The notes beneath the pieces are model-generated. The model ran no database searches and was not told the DNA's origin. It was given only the letters and a program-made list of their open reading frames with translations. Source: Maniola hyperantus (Eukaryota > Arthropoda > Insecta > Lepidoptera > Nymphalidae). From it: 64,000 nt of DNA. The DNA lies in contig NC_048536.1 of assembly GCF_902806685.2 (NCBI RefSeq), forward strand, positions 4,340,001-4,404,000, read 5' to 3'. Every line of letters begins with the position of its first letter. Position 1 is the first letter of the stretch. The translations under genes and the position numbers were made by a program. This document shows positions 48,601 to 56,659 of this stretch, one piece after another.

Positions 48601-51519
48601 GGTCAATAAGGAATGAAATATCAAGCACACCTACCTATCGCGCCGATTGGATTGCAAATACCGACCCCGGTCAGAATTTGTTGATATTTCCCTATTTTCA
48701 CATAGATAGCATCGGTCACTGGTCAAAATTGTATATATTATCACCATCACAGGGTCCCAGAGGAACCATAAAATATCAGTTGAGGGAGCGCGTGTGTTTA
48801 TCGACCATTGTAGTAAATCGAGAAAGTTATGTAGCCATAATGTTAATTTCTACCTATGTATGAGTATGAAATATTTCATCCGTTTAAACAGATTAAATCT
48901 ATATATATATAAAAGGAAAAGCTGACTAACTGTCTCGCTGACTGACTGACTGATCTATCAACGCACAGCTCAAGCTACTGGACGGATCGGGCTGTATGAA
49001 GTACTATTATGAATATTGAATATGCTATTATGAAGTACGCGACCGCTAAGAAAGGATTTTTGAAAATTCAACCCCTAAGGGGGTGAAATAGGGGTTTGAA
49101 ATTTGTGTAGTCCACGCGAACGAAGTCGCGAGCATAAGCTAGTCTGTGTATATATGAAAGGAAGAGCTGACTGACTAACTGTCTGGCTGAATAACTGATT
49201 GATCTATCAACGCACAGCTCAAACTACTGGACTGATTGGGCTAAAATTTGGCATGCAGGCAGATAGCTATTATGACGTAGACATCTGCTAAGAAAGGATC
49301 GTTAAACGGGTAAAACAGGGGTTTGAAATTTGTGTAGTCCACGCAGATGAAGCCGCGGGCATAAGCTGGTTAATTTAATAATTTAAATAATAATATTTTG
49401 TTTTATTTACCTACTATTGCTTGTGTGATCTAATAAAAAAGTTTTGTTTGCAAAGTTTCAAATCGAAATTACTTATTTAATTATGTATTTGCAAATAATT
49501 ATGTATTTAAGTAGATTCTAGTCCGAGAGAACTTAAAAAAATTTATTTGTACGTATAGAAAATATTTGAATATCAAAAGAATACCCTACAATGAGAGGCA
49601 ATATTATTAGAAAACATTTTATTATTATTTTAAAACGATAAAGTCATTTGTGAAACGTGGTTTTATAATACCTTTAAGTTTTAATGAACTCATCGCGTTT
49701 CGATAACTCCATTCAAAAATCTGGTAACGATAAATTTTTCAACATAATAAATCTGTGTTAAAACCGTGTGATTCAGTTTTATGGGAGGGGTAATAAAATC
49801 ATAAAATTAGGTACATATAAAGACCTGGACATACAAAGCGCGATGGTAGAGATACGCAACGGCAGATCGTTACGTTGAACGCGTATAGGACTTAATATGA
49901 GGTATCTATGATCTATTTATAATTTTTACGATAGTACCTACTCTTAAAGAAAATTTCTAAACAATCAATTGCGGAACCAGCAGGATTTGGCCCTACGTCT
50001 CACGGTTCACTTACTCAATACTAATACCCAAATTTCAGTTAAGCGACTCGTTAAGCGTCTATGCTCATCATCACTGATCGTTGCAGGGGCTAAAGGTTTT
50101 CATTTCAGACAGCCTTCACAGATAAAAAGTGTGACAGAAACTGTACGGTCAACTAGCAATAAAACTTGCAGAAGTCAGCTATCATTTTCATGTCAATGAC
50201 AATTTTTACAAGTTATAATGTACAAATTTTGCAGAAGATGACACTGACTGACAATGATAGTTGACCTCTGCAAGTTTTATTGCTATTGGATACTTAGGTT
50301 AGTGCGTGTGTATGTCGCAGAGAAATGATAAAAACCGGAATTTGATCAAATCCCAGCAGATGTTAAAATAACTACTCAATTTGATCAATCAACTATAAAA
50401 TCTAGTGATTTAATCATTTCACCCAACAAATCTAGTGATAAGATAAAATACTTAGCATAGTTTATGAAATGTAACGACGGACGGATCGAACTGGATTGAC
50501 TTTCTTCTTCATAAGAAAACTCTAGGGGTAGGATAGACAAGACTGCGTGGAGTCTGGATGATCAGATTTCGATTCTACCCTAGTGGAACACTTGATAATA
50601 ATATGACGTTATCGTTGTGTTTATCCAAGCCTTCAGATTGATGGGACGTGCGAGACGGTATCTCATACGAGAGGTGTAAGGTCGGTTTAATGTTCTCAGC
50701 ATATTTTTAAGCCTGAGAAATAAAGTTTACAAGATGGTACCTACTACCTTATGTAAAATGATATATGCATGTTTTGGTTAGAATGTAGGAATATTACAAG
50801 ACAAAACTATGTACTTAATTATTATAATCATAACAAGGTAGTGATAGTCTAGTAGTTGTTTTTTTGAATCTGATCCAGACGTTCGCCTCCTATTCTGGGG
50901 GGTCGGTGCGTGGTTCGACCACGTTCGACACCGGCCACTCACTTATAACTTTCCTATTTTTTTTCCTTTTTAAGACCATCGTAGCGGACTAGGGCAAAAC
51001 CGTTTAAGTACCCGTTAAATAGGTACCCATTATTGTATATCTAATCTAAATATATAACAGGAAAAAGTGACTGACTGACTGACTGACTGATTTATCAACA
51101 CACAGCACAAACTACTGGACGGATCGGGCTGAAAGGCATGCATCGGATAGCTAGTATGACGTACATTCGTTAAGAAAGGATTTTTGAAAATTCAATATCT
51201 AAACGGGTAAAACAGGGGTTTGAAATTTGTGCAGTCCACGCGGATGAAGTTGCGGGAATAAGCTAGTTTACATTATAAAATGGTGATGAATTAGTTACCC
51301 CTCATGAGTATCTTCCTCATGCTCCGCCTCTGCGTGGTGCAGTTCCACCGGCGGTGTTTGAACTGGTGCGCGCACTCGGTGGCCCCCAGCGTGACTCCTC
51401 GACTGATCTCCTTCAGCAGACCGGTCTCGTTCCTGCAGATCTGTGCGAGCCGCCCGCGCGTGCGTCTGTTCTTCTTGCACACCATGCGAGGATCCAGGAT
51501 CACTGCGCTGCCAGACGCC
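25992..51519 (-). CDS. Wnt6: Wnt6, five coding exons (5' end missing)
   Basis: A secreted Wnt ligand. Coding exons in transcript order: 51519-51299, 28405-28299, 27850-27647, 27146-27006, 26312-25992. All junctions are GT-AG with matching phases (1,0,0,0), giving 330 residues plus stop. Wnt6 rather than Wnt10 or Wnt1 is shown by SAVILDPRMVCKKNRRTRGR, ECAHQFKHRRWNCTT, DTRETGFVNAITAAGVTYAI, WQWGGCSDNVRFGLQKSREF and KDIIYSEESPDFCSPN. The palmitoylated serine lies in CHGLSGSC (codon 27101-27099). The C-terminal lobe holds CCRRGYIQ and CNCQFKWCCEVICKTC. The second exon begins in mid-codon (one base), so a phase-2 upstream exon with the signal peptide must exist; I found none up to 64000. The 22.9-kb intron is full of repeats. 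It converges with the upstream neighbour. Confidence 0.95.
26436..26640. repeat. (GATTA)n stretch and dispersed repeat fragment in Wnt6 intron
   Basis: GATTAGATTAGATTAGATT at 26448 onward is followed by TTATTTATTTGCTTTCATGTAC and an AT-rich body. It resembles a retrotransposon 3' tail reading toward the repeat, but the family is not recognised. Confidence 0.4.
27006..27146 (-). CDS. Wnt6: Wnt6 exon with lipidation motif
   Basis: The acceptor is GTTTTCAG; the donor is GTAAGA at 27005. 47 whole codons: AIRNNMKVECKCHGLSGSC, then TLRTCWWRMPTFREVGERL and further. The Ser in CHGLSGSC is the Porcupine target. Phase 0 at both ends. Confidence 0.95.
27385..27600 (+). repeat. Non-LTR retrotransposon 3' end
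   Basis: The plus strand encodes FKGRINKFLNALAVSLVLQ-like remnants of the reverse-transcriptase tail, then the GCTCATTTGCTCACTATTTTTAT end. Same family as 52943 but in the opposite orientation. It lies in a 500-bp Wnt6 intron. Confidence 0.65.
27647..27850 (-). CDS. Wnt6: Wnt6 exon (central domain)
   Basis: The acceptor is CCTTCCATCAG; the exon ends TTG before the donor GTCAGT at 27646. A GTTGGT four bases earlier was rejected as donor because it breaks the frame of the next exon. 68 codons including WQWGGCSDNVRFGLQKSREF and LIKLHNHNAGRL. Confidence 0.93.
27905..28185. repeat. Inverted pair of SINE fragments
   Basis: 27909-28045 is a reverse fragment and 28040-28182 a forward fragment of the SINE at 51604. 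They meet at GAGAGTTCTCCACAATGTTCTC. The pair ends with ATCATGATGATGATGACAC. It fills most of the 448-bp intron between two Wnt6 exons. Confidence 0.7.
28299..28405 (-). CDS. Wnt6: Wnt6 exon (DTRETGFVNAI)
   Basis: The acceptor is TTTGTTTCAG at 28406; the donor is GTGGGT at 28298. Two bases complete the Asp codon started in the upstream exon, then 35 codons TRETGFVNAITAAGVTYAI and RACTAGSLLECSCEK. The split Asp confirms the link over the 22.9-kb intron. Confidence 0.94.
28755..28990 (+). repeat. Triplicated GGCGCGGCGCGGCGCTTCA motif
   Basis: The motif occurs at about 28760, 28855 and 28966, spaced 95 and 111 bp, within very CG-rich DNA. The third copy is again followed by a GTATGCGTACG end, suggesting internal duplication of the terminal repeat. 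Confidence 0.75.
29355..29585 (-). repeat. Helitron-like short repeat, family A
   Basis: Reverse copy: CTAGCTTATGCCCGCGACG at the left, (GTCA)n at about 29546-29560, then the CTTTTATATAGG end. Nearly complete. Confidence 0.8.
29697..29932. repeat. Two family B repeats forming a palindrome
   Basis: A forward end (TAGCTGATGCCCGCAACTTCG) and an inverse end (GACGAAGTCGCAGGCATCATC, CTAGT) flank the perfect centre CCTATGTGTAGGTACACATAGG. Sides of about 100 bp are complementary. Confidence 0.75.
29935..30236 (+). repeat. Helitron-like short repeats, family B (two partial units)
   Basis: Units from 29940 (AATCCCGTGTGAACTCTTTG) and 30055 (AATCCTGTGGAAATTCTTTC). The second runs through AATTCGGTTAAGCTGTTGAG to ATAATATAAGTATGGAT. 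Confidence 0.65.
30538..31016 (+). repeat. (GTCT)n-family MITE, full copy
   Basis: TTTTTAGGGTTCCGTACC to GACTCGCACTTGGCCGG plus T-run, same unit as 7251. This copy carries the longest microsatellite in the window, about 20 GTCT units at 30594-30673 with one interruption. Confidence 0.88.
31925..32105 (+). repeat. Possible retrotransposon reverse-transcriptase tail
   Basis: The plus strand encodes YLGHVMPQKPKPSHVRETVKGKI and GRYPNP before stops. LGHVM...V.GKI.G.R resembles the end of some LINE reverse transcriptases. It is weak and interrupted by stop codons. Confidence 0.3.
33780..34680. promoter_or_regulatory. GC-rich, repeat-free block in Wnt6 intron
   Basis: The GC and CG content jumps at 33830-33960 and 34205-34420, far above the surroundings. 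TATAAAT at 34361-34367 is followed by GAGCTCAGAGC 15 bases later, giving a promoter-like look on the plus strand. Only short open frames follow. Candidate enhancer, alternative promoter or start of a non-coding transcript. Confidence 0.3.
36363..36519. repeat. Palindromic MITE, GAGATCTATAGA family
   Basis: Starts GAGATCTATAGACTAGAGCAC and ends GTGCT-like GCTCTAGTATAGATCTC; the arms pair over about 60 bp with a loop near 36440. Relatives at 55593 and 63358. Confidence 0.75.
36815..37003 (+). repeat. Helitron-like short repeat, family B
   Basis: GATGATGTCCGCAACTTCATAGG start, an expanded (CT)n run at 36879-36899, AATCGGTTAAACAGACAGG body and TATATAATATTATTAA end. Confidence 0.65.
37150..37390. 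promoter_or_regulatory. Repeat-free mid-GC block in Wnt6 intron
   Basis: CG-containing sequence (ACCGGACGTACGC, CCGCCCCGATACCGATCGC) without resemblance to the repeat families here, and no convincing splice-bounded coding frame. Possibly conserved non-coding DNA. Confidence 0.2.
37413..37620 (-). repeat. Helitron-like short repeat, family A
   Basis: Reverse copy: GCTTATGCTCGCGACTTTATTCG at the left, (GTCA)n at 37576-37591, CTTTTATATATTATTTAGA at the right. Confidence 0.75.
37815..37975. repeat. MITE with inverted arms
   Basis: ACGCGACAGGTCGAGATGAG followed by AATCGGGCGGGAGACGCCCC faces GGGGCGTCCCCCCGCC, then CCCGATTGCCATCTCAACC and TGCCGCGT. Arms of about 50 bp, loop about 60 bp. A fragment is at 9225. 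Confidence 0.75.
38531..38672. repeat. MITE, GTCCCGCAAATTGCTAA family (truncated)
   Basis: Left end TAAGTCCGGCAAATTGCTAAC and body GACTGAAGTTTCGAGCTGATG with AAAATGACGTCATTTCGATG, the same as 62006-62176. The right inverted end is missing. Confidence 0.75.
39000..39760. promoter_or_regulatory. Repeat-free GC-rich block in Wnt6 intron
   Basis: Bases 39060-39310 are very CG-rich and the rest is repeat-free with TAATTA-like sites. No splice-bounded frame looks like a known protein. A candidate cis-regulatory module by contrast with the transposon-filled surroundings. Confidence 0.25.
40385..40632 (-). repeat. Helitron-like short repeat, family B
   Basis: Reverse orientation: CTAGCTATTACGGCTCATCAC, AATCACGTCGCAATGGAGCAACGG, and the end AATCCACGCGTACAAAGTCGC followed by CTAGT. 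Confidence 0.7.
42000..42062. repeat. Short tandem array of CTTACGTAAGTA
   Basis: Four palindromic TTACGTAA cores occur within about 60 bp (near 42011, 42023, 42031 and 42048), partly as CTTACGTAAGTAGCTTACG. The array could be a decayed palindromic element or a cluster of CREB/PAR-bZIP-type sites. Confidence 0.6.
42311..42488. repeat. MITE, GCTGCTCGATTGCGG family
   Basis: Second copy of the element at 23687; the interior CTTGTTGCAACAATGCATTG and ATTGCGATCGTGACATTG are almost identical, the left end decayed. Confidence 0.8.
43203..43386 (+). repeat. tRNA-derived SINE, full copy
   Basis: Head with A box (TAGCTCAACCGG) and B box GGTTCAAACCC at 43256-43266, body to GGAGAGGAAAGGGGAATATT and an A/T-rich tail of AAATAAAAATAAA. 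Same family as 10630 and 43981. Confidence 0.82.
43981..44130 (-). repeat. tRNA-derived SINE, reverse copy
   Basis: AGAATATTAGCCAAGTTCATC to AGTTTGAACCAGCGACC (complement of the B box) and CATTGAGGC. The head is shortened. Confidence 0.78.
44850..45376 (-). repeat. Dispersed element with three internal 120-bp tandem repeats
   Basis: Units begin at 44888, 45008 and 45130, each starting GCTTG and containing GCAGCATCAGGATTGAGGA or a close variant. The outer end at 45335-45376 (GAGAACCACCTCC...AAGTCGGTTAAAAAC) is the inverse of the element end at 10076. Confidence 0.8.
45575..45770 (+). repeat. Helitron-like short repeat, family B (degenerate)
   Basis: CTAGATGATGTACGCGACTACGTCCG, TAATAATCCCACGGGAAGTCC and AGTAGCCTATG follow family B order. 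The end is decayed. Confidence 0.6.
46145..46375 (+). repeat. Helitron-like short repeat, family A
   Basis: TCTAAATTGATAAAAAGAAAAGG, (GACT)n at 46170-46188, and the end TCCACGCGGATGAAGTCGCG followed by GATAAGATAG. Confidence 0.8.
46376..46563 (+). repeat. Helitron-like short repeat, family B
   Basis: Abuts the preceding family A copy. TTATAAATGCGAATGTGTGTC start (inverse of the usual 3' end) and closes GCAAACGAAGTCACTGGC, then CTAGT. Confidence 0.65.
47091..47262. repeat. Palindromic MITE, CAGTACGCGGCAGAAAATAATG family
   Basis: CAGTACGCCGCAGAAAATAAT on the left faces ATTATTTTCTGCCGCGTAC on the right, arms continuing through TGTACATCG. Two relatives lie at 62175 and 62732. Confidence 0.85.
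47405..47520 (+). repeat. Retrotransposon reverse-transcriptase tail fragment
   Basis: GATGGGCTGACGATATAAAG and GAGTGTGGTGGTCTTCACAAGG correspond to the WADDI...RVWWSSQG motif order that ends several LINE open frames (compare 48065). Broken frame. Confidence 0.5.
47613..48043 (+). repeat. (GTCT)n-family MITE, full copy
   Basis: TTTTTAGGGTTCCGTACC to CGCACTTGGCCGGTTTTTTT. The microsatellite at 47665-47695 has five or six GTCT units and one GTCG. Confidence 0.88.
48060..48230 (-). repeat. Retrotransposon reverse-transcriptase tail fragment
   Basis: The minus strand encodes EWKPRIGKRSVARPPTRWTD, DLEKVAGSGW, then DRVWWRALGKAYVQ, the typical C-terminal signature of lepidopteran LINE reverse transcriptases. 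It directly follows the MITE at 47613. Confidence 0.75.
48898..49142 (+). repeat. Helitron-like short repeat, family A (tandem copy 1)
   Basis: TCTATATATATATAAAAGG start, CTGACTGACTGACTGATC run, TCCACGCGAACGAAGTCGCG and CTAG end. The next copy begins immediately after the CTAG. Confidence 0.85.
49143..49369 (+). repeat. Helitron-like short repeat, family A (tandem copy 2)
   Basis: TCTGTGTATATATGAAAGG start directly after CTAG of copy 1; ends GAAGCCGCGGGCATAAGCTGG (CTGG in place of CTAG; CTRR is the Helitron consensus). Head-to-tail arrangement. Confidence 0.82.
50837..50990 (+). repeat. tRNA-derived SINE head
   Basis: AGTGATAGTCTAGTAGTTG and CGTTCGCCTCCTATTCTGG resemble the head at 51604; B-box-like GGTTCGACCAC near 50932. 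Confidence 0.55.
51045..51266 (+). repeat. Helitron-like short repeat, family A, beside a Wnt6 donor site
   Basis: TCTAAATATATAACAGG start, (GACT)n at about 51068-51090, GATGAAGTTGCGGGAATAAG and CTAG end at 51266. The Wnt6 exon donor is at 51298, only 31 bases away. Confidence 0.85.
51299..51519 (-). CDS. Wnt6: Wnt6 exon (N-terminal domain)
   Basis: The acceptor is GTTTCGCAG at 51520; the donor is GTAACT at 51298. One base, 73 codons, one base. It encodes ASGSAVILDPRMVCKKNRRT and later ECAHQFKHRRWNCTTQRRS. The earlier codon end (two bases) must come from an unseen signal-peptide exon; TG completing Trp would match the WW that precedes this point in other Wnt6 proteins. Confidence 0.94.
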
Positions 51520-51603
51520 CTGCGAAACAATAATAAGAGCCTCATTAGCTATGCAACTTAATATGCTATCTTAATATCTGAGTTCTTAATGCTAATTCAA
51601 GCT

Positions 51604-51835
51604 GTGATAGCCCTAGTGGTTAAGACGTCCGCCTCCTAATCAGAAGTCGGAGGTTCGACCTGGGCACCCACCTCTAACATTTCGGAATTATGTGCGTTTC
51701 AAAATATCACTTGCTAACGGTGAAGGAAAACAACGTGAGGAAACCTGCATGCCTGAGAGTTCTCCATAATGTTCTCAATGGTGTGTGAAGTCTGCCAATC
51801 TACAGGCGCAAATATTCGTGAGTTTGTGACGAAAA
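51604..51835 (+). repeat. tRNA-derived SINE, best copy
   Basis: Head GTGATAGCCCTAGTGGTTAAG with B box GGTTCGACC at 51653-51661; body with GGTGAAGGAAAACAACGTGAGG, CATAATGTTCTCAATGG and GTGTGTGAAGTCTGCC. Fragments of the same family are at 19310, 24262, 27905, 56660 and 62600. Confidence 0.82.
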
Positions 51836-51894
51836 GAGGGGCTAGCTGGAGACAACGGGTCCCATACAAATTGATTCATGTCATGCAGCAACTC

Positions 51895-52115
51895 TAGTTC
51901 TACTCCGTGGCATTTATATTGGAGATCTCATGGTGCTGAATATGAATCCTCGCATCGGAAAACGCAGCGTTGTTGGTAGACTCCCCACTAGTTGGAGGGA
52001 GCAGCTGCTGGATTAAGGCAGCGCGCGGCGCAAGATCCTGACGTGTGGACTGTGGAAGTCTCTACAAGAGACCCATGTTCAGCAATCATTGGACGTCTAT
52101 CGGTTTAAGATGATA
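51895..52115 (+). repeat. Retrotransposon reverse-transcriptase tail fragment
   Basis: Encodes NPRIGKRSVVGRLPTSWREQ and later a WTVEVSTRDPCSAIIGRLS-like end in a shifted frame. A LINE tail with at least one stop and frameshift. Confidence 0.65.
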
Positions 52116-52939
52116 TTAAGTATAGGTGGTAGATATATCTACCTATGAAAAATTAACCGGGTTACCTGATAAAGTAATTTGCAAACTGAGGATATTCAGT
52201 TATATATTTTATTTAAATAAGTTTAATCTGGTAGTACTTACCACGCAAGAAATTTTATTACTTACCACGCAACTGTTTTATTATGTTTTGATACTACTGC
52301 TACTTAGTTTTACGCATTTGTTTTTAGGTAAGTAGGTACCTAGGTAGCTATACCAAGAATTTAATTATAATGTAGCCACCTATAAAGAAGTAATAAGAGT
52401 AAACCCAACAATCTTCAACGCCCACTCGACAATTCGAAATCAGAACACTCCTAATTACAGAAACAGTCGTAAAAATCGTCTTACTACAAGTAGTGTTGTC
52501 CGAAACCTCGAAACCGGTAAATATCGATTTACGATCCGCCACGGCGATCGGCGAGAGACGAGTGCCAGGTCGGTCGCGGCGAGTGATCGATTGTTTACTC
52601 GATAAGAGTTCATTGTCAGACAACCGAGTGCGAAGCTAGTTCGAATAAATTTAGAAGTCTTTAAAGACTTTACAGTAAACCGGGTCTCGGACGATACTGA
52701 TCGATTGCATTACATTCGTTTTAGACTAACGACTCGATAATAGAAACGATTGTAGAATTGGATCCATCTTAGATTGTCGCGTTGGAACTGGTTCTACTGA
52801 ATAATGTATTTGATAGAAAATTATATTAATTTATTTTCAAGTTCTACGAAACGAAATATACGGCACAGTAGAGGAAATACATAATGGAAGAAAGAGTATG
52901 AAATGTTGGACCCTGGACCTAGACGGAGTTTTTTTAAAA

Positions 52940-53285
52940 TAAAAATGGCGAGCAAACCAGCAGGCAGGTCACCTGATGTTAAATGATTATCGCCGCCCAT
53001 GAATGTTTTCAGTGCCAGAGGAATCACCAATGCGTTGCCGGCCTTTCAGAAATTTGTTGGTCCGTCCCTTGAATAACCCCATGTTGTAATCTAATGGGAA
53101 TACCGTCGAGGGGAGTTGATTCCACAGTTGGCGTGTGCGTGGAAAAAAGGATCTGGCACAACGGGCGGTGCACCAGACACCCATGTGGTGAGGGTGAAAT
53201 TGTTTGCGGTGGCGTACGGTGCGGTTGTAGAAAAAGAAGGGTGGAATGAGATCAAACAACTCTTCAGAGCAGAGTACAAAACTGG
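52940..53285 (-). repeat. Non-LTR retrotransposon 3' end (best copy)
   Basis: The minus strand keeps 80-90 open codons: FFPRTRQLWNQLPSTVFPLD, YNMGLFKGRTNKFLKGRQRI, then a stop and the GCAGGTCACCTG-containing UTR (complement). This is the C-terminus of a LINE reverse transcriptase and its 3' UTR. Confidence 0.75.
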
Positions 53286-55369
53286 GTAGGTTTATGTTTC
53301 AATGAAGTAAGTTTCAGTGAAGTTCTCAGTAATATCTTGCCGGCTCTTCTCAACATAATTTTCATCCCGAACCAGTGCGTGAAAAGTAAGTACTACAGAC
53401 GTAGCAAAATACATTAGCTGTTGTCCCACATGAAACAAATAAATTTTGATTTTGATTTTTATTGGATGAACAACCCACTGATCTGTTTTAAAAGAGTTCC
53501 GTGGTAAAACAATGAACCCTTATATTATGTTCGTCCAGTCCGTCTGTTTGTTTGTCTGTGTGTCGCAGTCATTTTTAAATTAATAATCTATAAGAGATGC
53601 AAGGCTGAAAAGTAGGTACAGTTAATAGAAACGTATCCATTACTACTACACAAACATAAAAAAATCACGCTAACTACTTCCTGAACATGACAAGCATGAG
53701 TCAAAAAAGTTTTCTGGCATACCCTGTATTTTGAACTCATTACGAGGTTTTTTAGACAGTTTTTGGAAAAATATCGTTTAAAATAACGTAATGACCGCCA
53801 AAGTTGCTGGACCAGCTTTTATAATTATTATTGTGTTTCACAGTCCGAAAAATCTTTAAGCTCGCGTCCTATTTTCCTAGTAAAGCTAGTACCTAGTTAG
53901 TTATTTTAAAATATCTGCATTTGTTTACAGTTTTCTTGATTCAGAATTGATTTAGTTCAAAATCAATTAATCCTTTTCCGATTGTATTTACCTAGTGGCT
54001 AGGAAATAAACCATATGGATGCTCCAGTCTATGATGTGAATTGATTTTGCGCTTACTATGAATTTTGCTTCAAATATCTATAGTTACAATTTTTCGAAGA
54101 ACTAGTTACTCATTAATCTTATATTAGATTGAATATAAGCATATATTTATTTGTTTCTATAATTCGGTCTAACTTTTCATGTCTACGAGTATGATGGTGT
54201 TTTCTGAAATACCGTGTTTCGACTTTCAATCAACTTTTCAAAGTGGGATCTTAAGATACGGGCTTTCGTAGTTTAGGGGCCAGGACTTCATGAAAGTTAT
54301 ATGTAAAAATCTATTTTATAAATATTATATTATTTAAAAAAACAGAGATATCTATCAATGATAGTGACAATAAACTATCAGCTGTTAAGTGATCTACATT
54401 CTAAATCATCGAATATTTTAAATCAAGGAAAAATTAACTACATACCTAGTTACAGATAAAGTTGAGAATCTTATTCACCTGCATTACTCACTAATTTCAA
54501 CGAACGAATTTCCAGTAACGATCTTCTATAATGAGATATAAACATCTAGTGATCGACCTTGCGATTTTACTACAACAGTAAAAAATGCTTCAACAGTAAA
54601 AGTCAGAAGGCGGGTAAGTTACGATCCGCTCCAGTAATTCATGGTATATACGAAATGATTTTATTAACCCCATACGCTTGGAGTGTTTACACCATTATGA
54701 CAAATTTCATCATCGGAATTCTGGAGTGCGGAGGTTTTTATTACAACATTCTTAACGGTTATACTAGATATTACGTGTAGTCAGTTCGAGATTGGTGCAG
54801 TGTTCGAATTCTTGATTTGTGTTCGGTAATTGTGCTATTATTGAAATGGTCATGGTTTATGTCAGCGCTGTTAGTTTATCCATATCAATACGCCAATCAT
54901 TTGACTTTGTTCCTTTGCAACGTTAGAAAAATATCTAACGAATTCATTACAAAGCTACAAAAATTGAATCAATCGAACACGAGTGACATTTCAATGGTGC
55001 CCCGATGTCGCGCGTCCGTGCTGCGTAAGATACGGTTCAAATAAAATACACGTACCTAAATGACTATAAGATACACTGACTTGTGCATCAATTCGAGAAC
55101 TTTTGTTTGAGAGTATTTATATACCTTGGTTGCATTGGATGGATCGATTTTATTTAGCATCTAATTTGACGTTGTATTTTGACTGGTATCCACAACATTT
55201 GATTTCGTATTTTTGGTCCCTGTATGCTTATTTTTTGAATATGAAACTAATATAACGAGTGCTCAGTATAGCTACTTGGGGTTATATGACCAGCCAAAGA
55301 TTTTGAGAAATGCCCTCTAATATGTTTGTATTTTTCGTAGTTTTTCTGCGTGATTAAATCAGAAATGAA

Positions 55370-55590
55370 TAGATCCGTAGAAGAACCAGAGTAACCGACA
55401 TAGCTCAAGGATTGCGAAGTTGAATTAGCTATGAGCGATGCACGTAGTTTGAAGAATCATTTTATTGGAACCCTAAGGTGCTGGAATGGCACCCTCGTAT
55501 CGTTAAAGGCAGCATCGGCGACCAACCATTTGGTCACTCAATGGTTGGCATCATAGGAGTCGCAGGGAGCCGCAATTGTGGAGTCTAAAG
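55370..55590 (+). repeat. Retrotransposon tail fragment
   Basis: GATCCGTAGAAGAACCAGAGTAACCG, GTGCTGGAATGGCACCC and AGGCAGCATCGGC follow the order of the fragment at 56360 and of other LINE tails here. No open frame. Confidence 0.55.
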
Positions 55591-55592
55591 CT

Positions 55593-55733
55593 GAGATCTA
55601 TAGAGCGCACTTTGACTTTGCTCAGACTTAAGATTGAGTTAAAACGAGACAGATTTATGTGAGGGATATAGCTCCGTCTCGTTTTAACTCTGTCTTAAGT
55701 CTAAGCTAAGTCAGAGTGCGCTCTATAGATATC
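55593..55733. repeat. Palindromic MITE, GAGATCTATAGA family
   Basis: GAGATCTATAGAGCGCACTTTG faces GTGCGCTCTATAGATATC; arms of about 60 bp including GTTAAAACGAGACAGA against its complement. Nearly perfect hairpin of 141 bp. Confidence 0.88.
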
Positions 55734-56359
55734 AACCTAAGTATCGGTTATCGATGACAACGCTTAATTTTAAGTAGATGTACACTGTTGCAACGCACTC
55801 TCAACCCTGTCAACTACCATGTAGGTAATCATTATGAATAATAATTAAAGAACAAAATGATATTCTATTATATTCTATTCATTGACGAAGATTCCTATAT
55901 AATTAATTGAACAACCCAGCGATTGCATTAATTGAATCAATTGAAGCGAGTGACGGGTCAATGCGGCCTCGATGACACCTCGCTACATTTTGTCCTGCGC
56001 AAAATACGGTTCAAATATACAATTCATTGACTTGATGAAGCTGAGATTCCAAGCTTCTATGCTGCATTAGCATTTTGATGTATGGTTTTATTAATTGTTT
56101 ATTCATTTATTTATGACCTCTCTACTAGCCTTTTAGTTTATTACAATTTAGCTCTGCCATGCTTTTGCCGTAGCTTAAAAAGCGGCTACCCCAAAAAATG
56201 GATTTTTGATTTGTCGCCAAAAACGTAGATGTTTTGAAAACCTGATAGTTTTATCTACATAGAAACGAGGTTTTTAGTTTGTTTTTAGCAAGGCCCTTAT
56301 AGCCTATTTTTTGGAAATATATATCTTTGGAAGTATAGAATCTTTCTGACTTTAAAAAA

Positions 56360-56655
56360 AAGAAAATGAGGAGATCCGTAGGAAACCCAGAGTCACCGAT
56401 ATATAGGGTTGCGAAGCTAAAGTGATAATGGATGTGGCACATGGTTTGAAAAACCTATACACCTCGGGGTGACCAAAATGCTAGAATGGCAACTTCACAC
56501 TGGAAAGCGCAGCGTACGCAAACCTCCCACTAGGTGGACAGACGACATTAATGTATAGTTGCAAGGAGCCTCTGGATCAGGCGGTACAAGACCATGGCAT
56601 GTGGAAATCCCTACAAGAGACCTATGACTAGCAGTGGGTGTCTCTCGGTTGAAGA
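56360..56655 (+). repeat. Retrotransposon reverse-transcriptase tail fragment
   Basis: Encodes RWQLHTGKRSVRKPPTRWTD and, after a stop, GASGSGGTRPWHVE and TRDL, the usual LINE tail. Confidence 0.7.
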
Positions 56656-56659
56656 CGAC

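Larger units (their letters stand above)
28406..51298 (-). other. Giant Wnt6 intron (22.9 kb)
   Basis: It contains most of the transposon copies listed between 28740 and 51266, and several GC-rich or repeat-poor blocks (33780-34680, 37150-37390, 39000-39760, 41190-41620) that are better candidates for regulatory DNA. No coding exon of Wnt6 or of a nested gene was found. Stretches 31260-31900, 34700-36350, 43400-43980 and 49370-50830 show nothing I can name. Confidence 0.8.

Noticed and set aside
52348..52623. Minus-strand frame as Wnt6 first exon
   Set aside because: It lacks a signal peptide and a phase-2 donor; it may still be untranslated leader or regulatory DNA.
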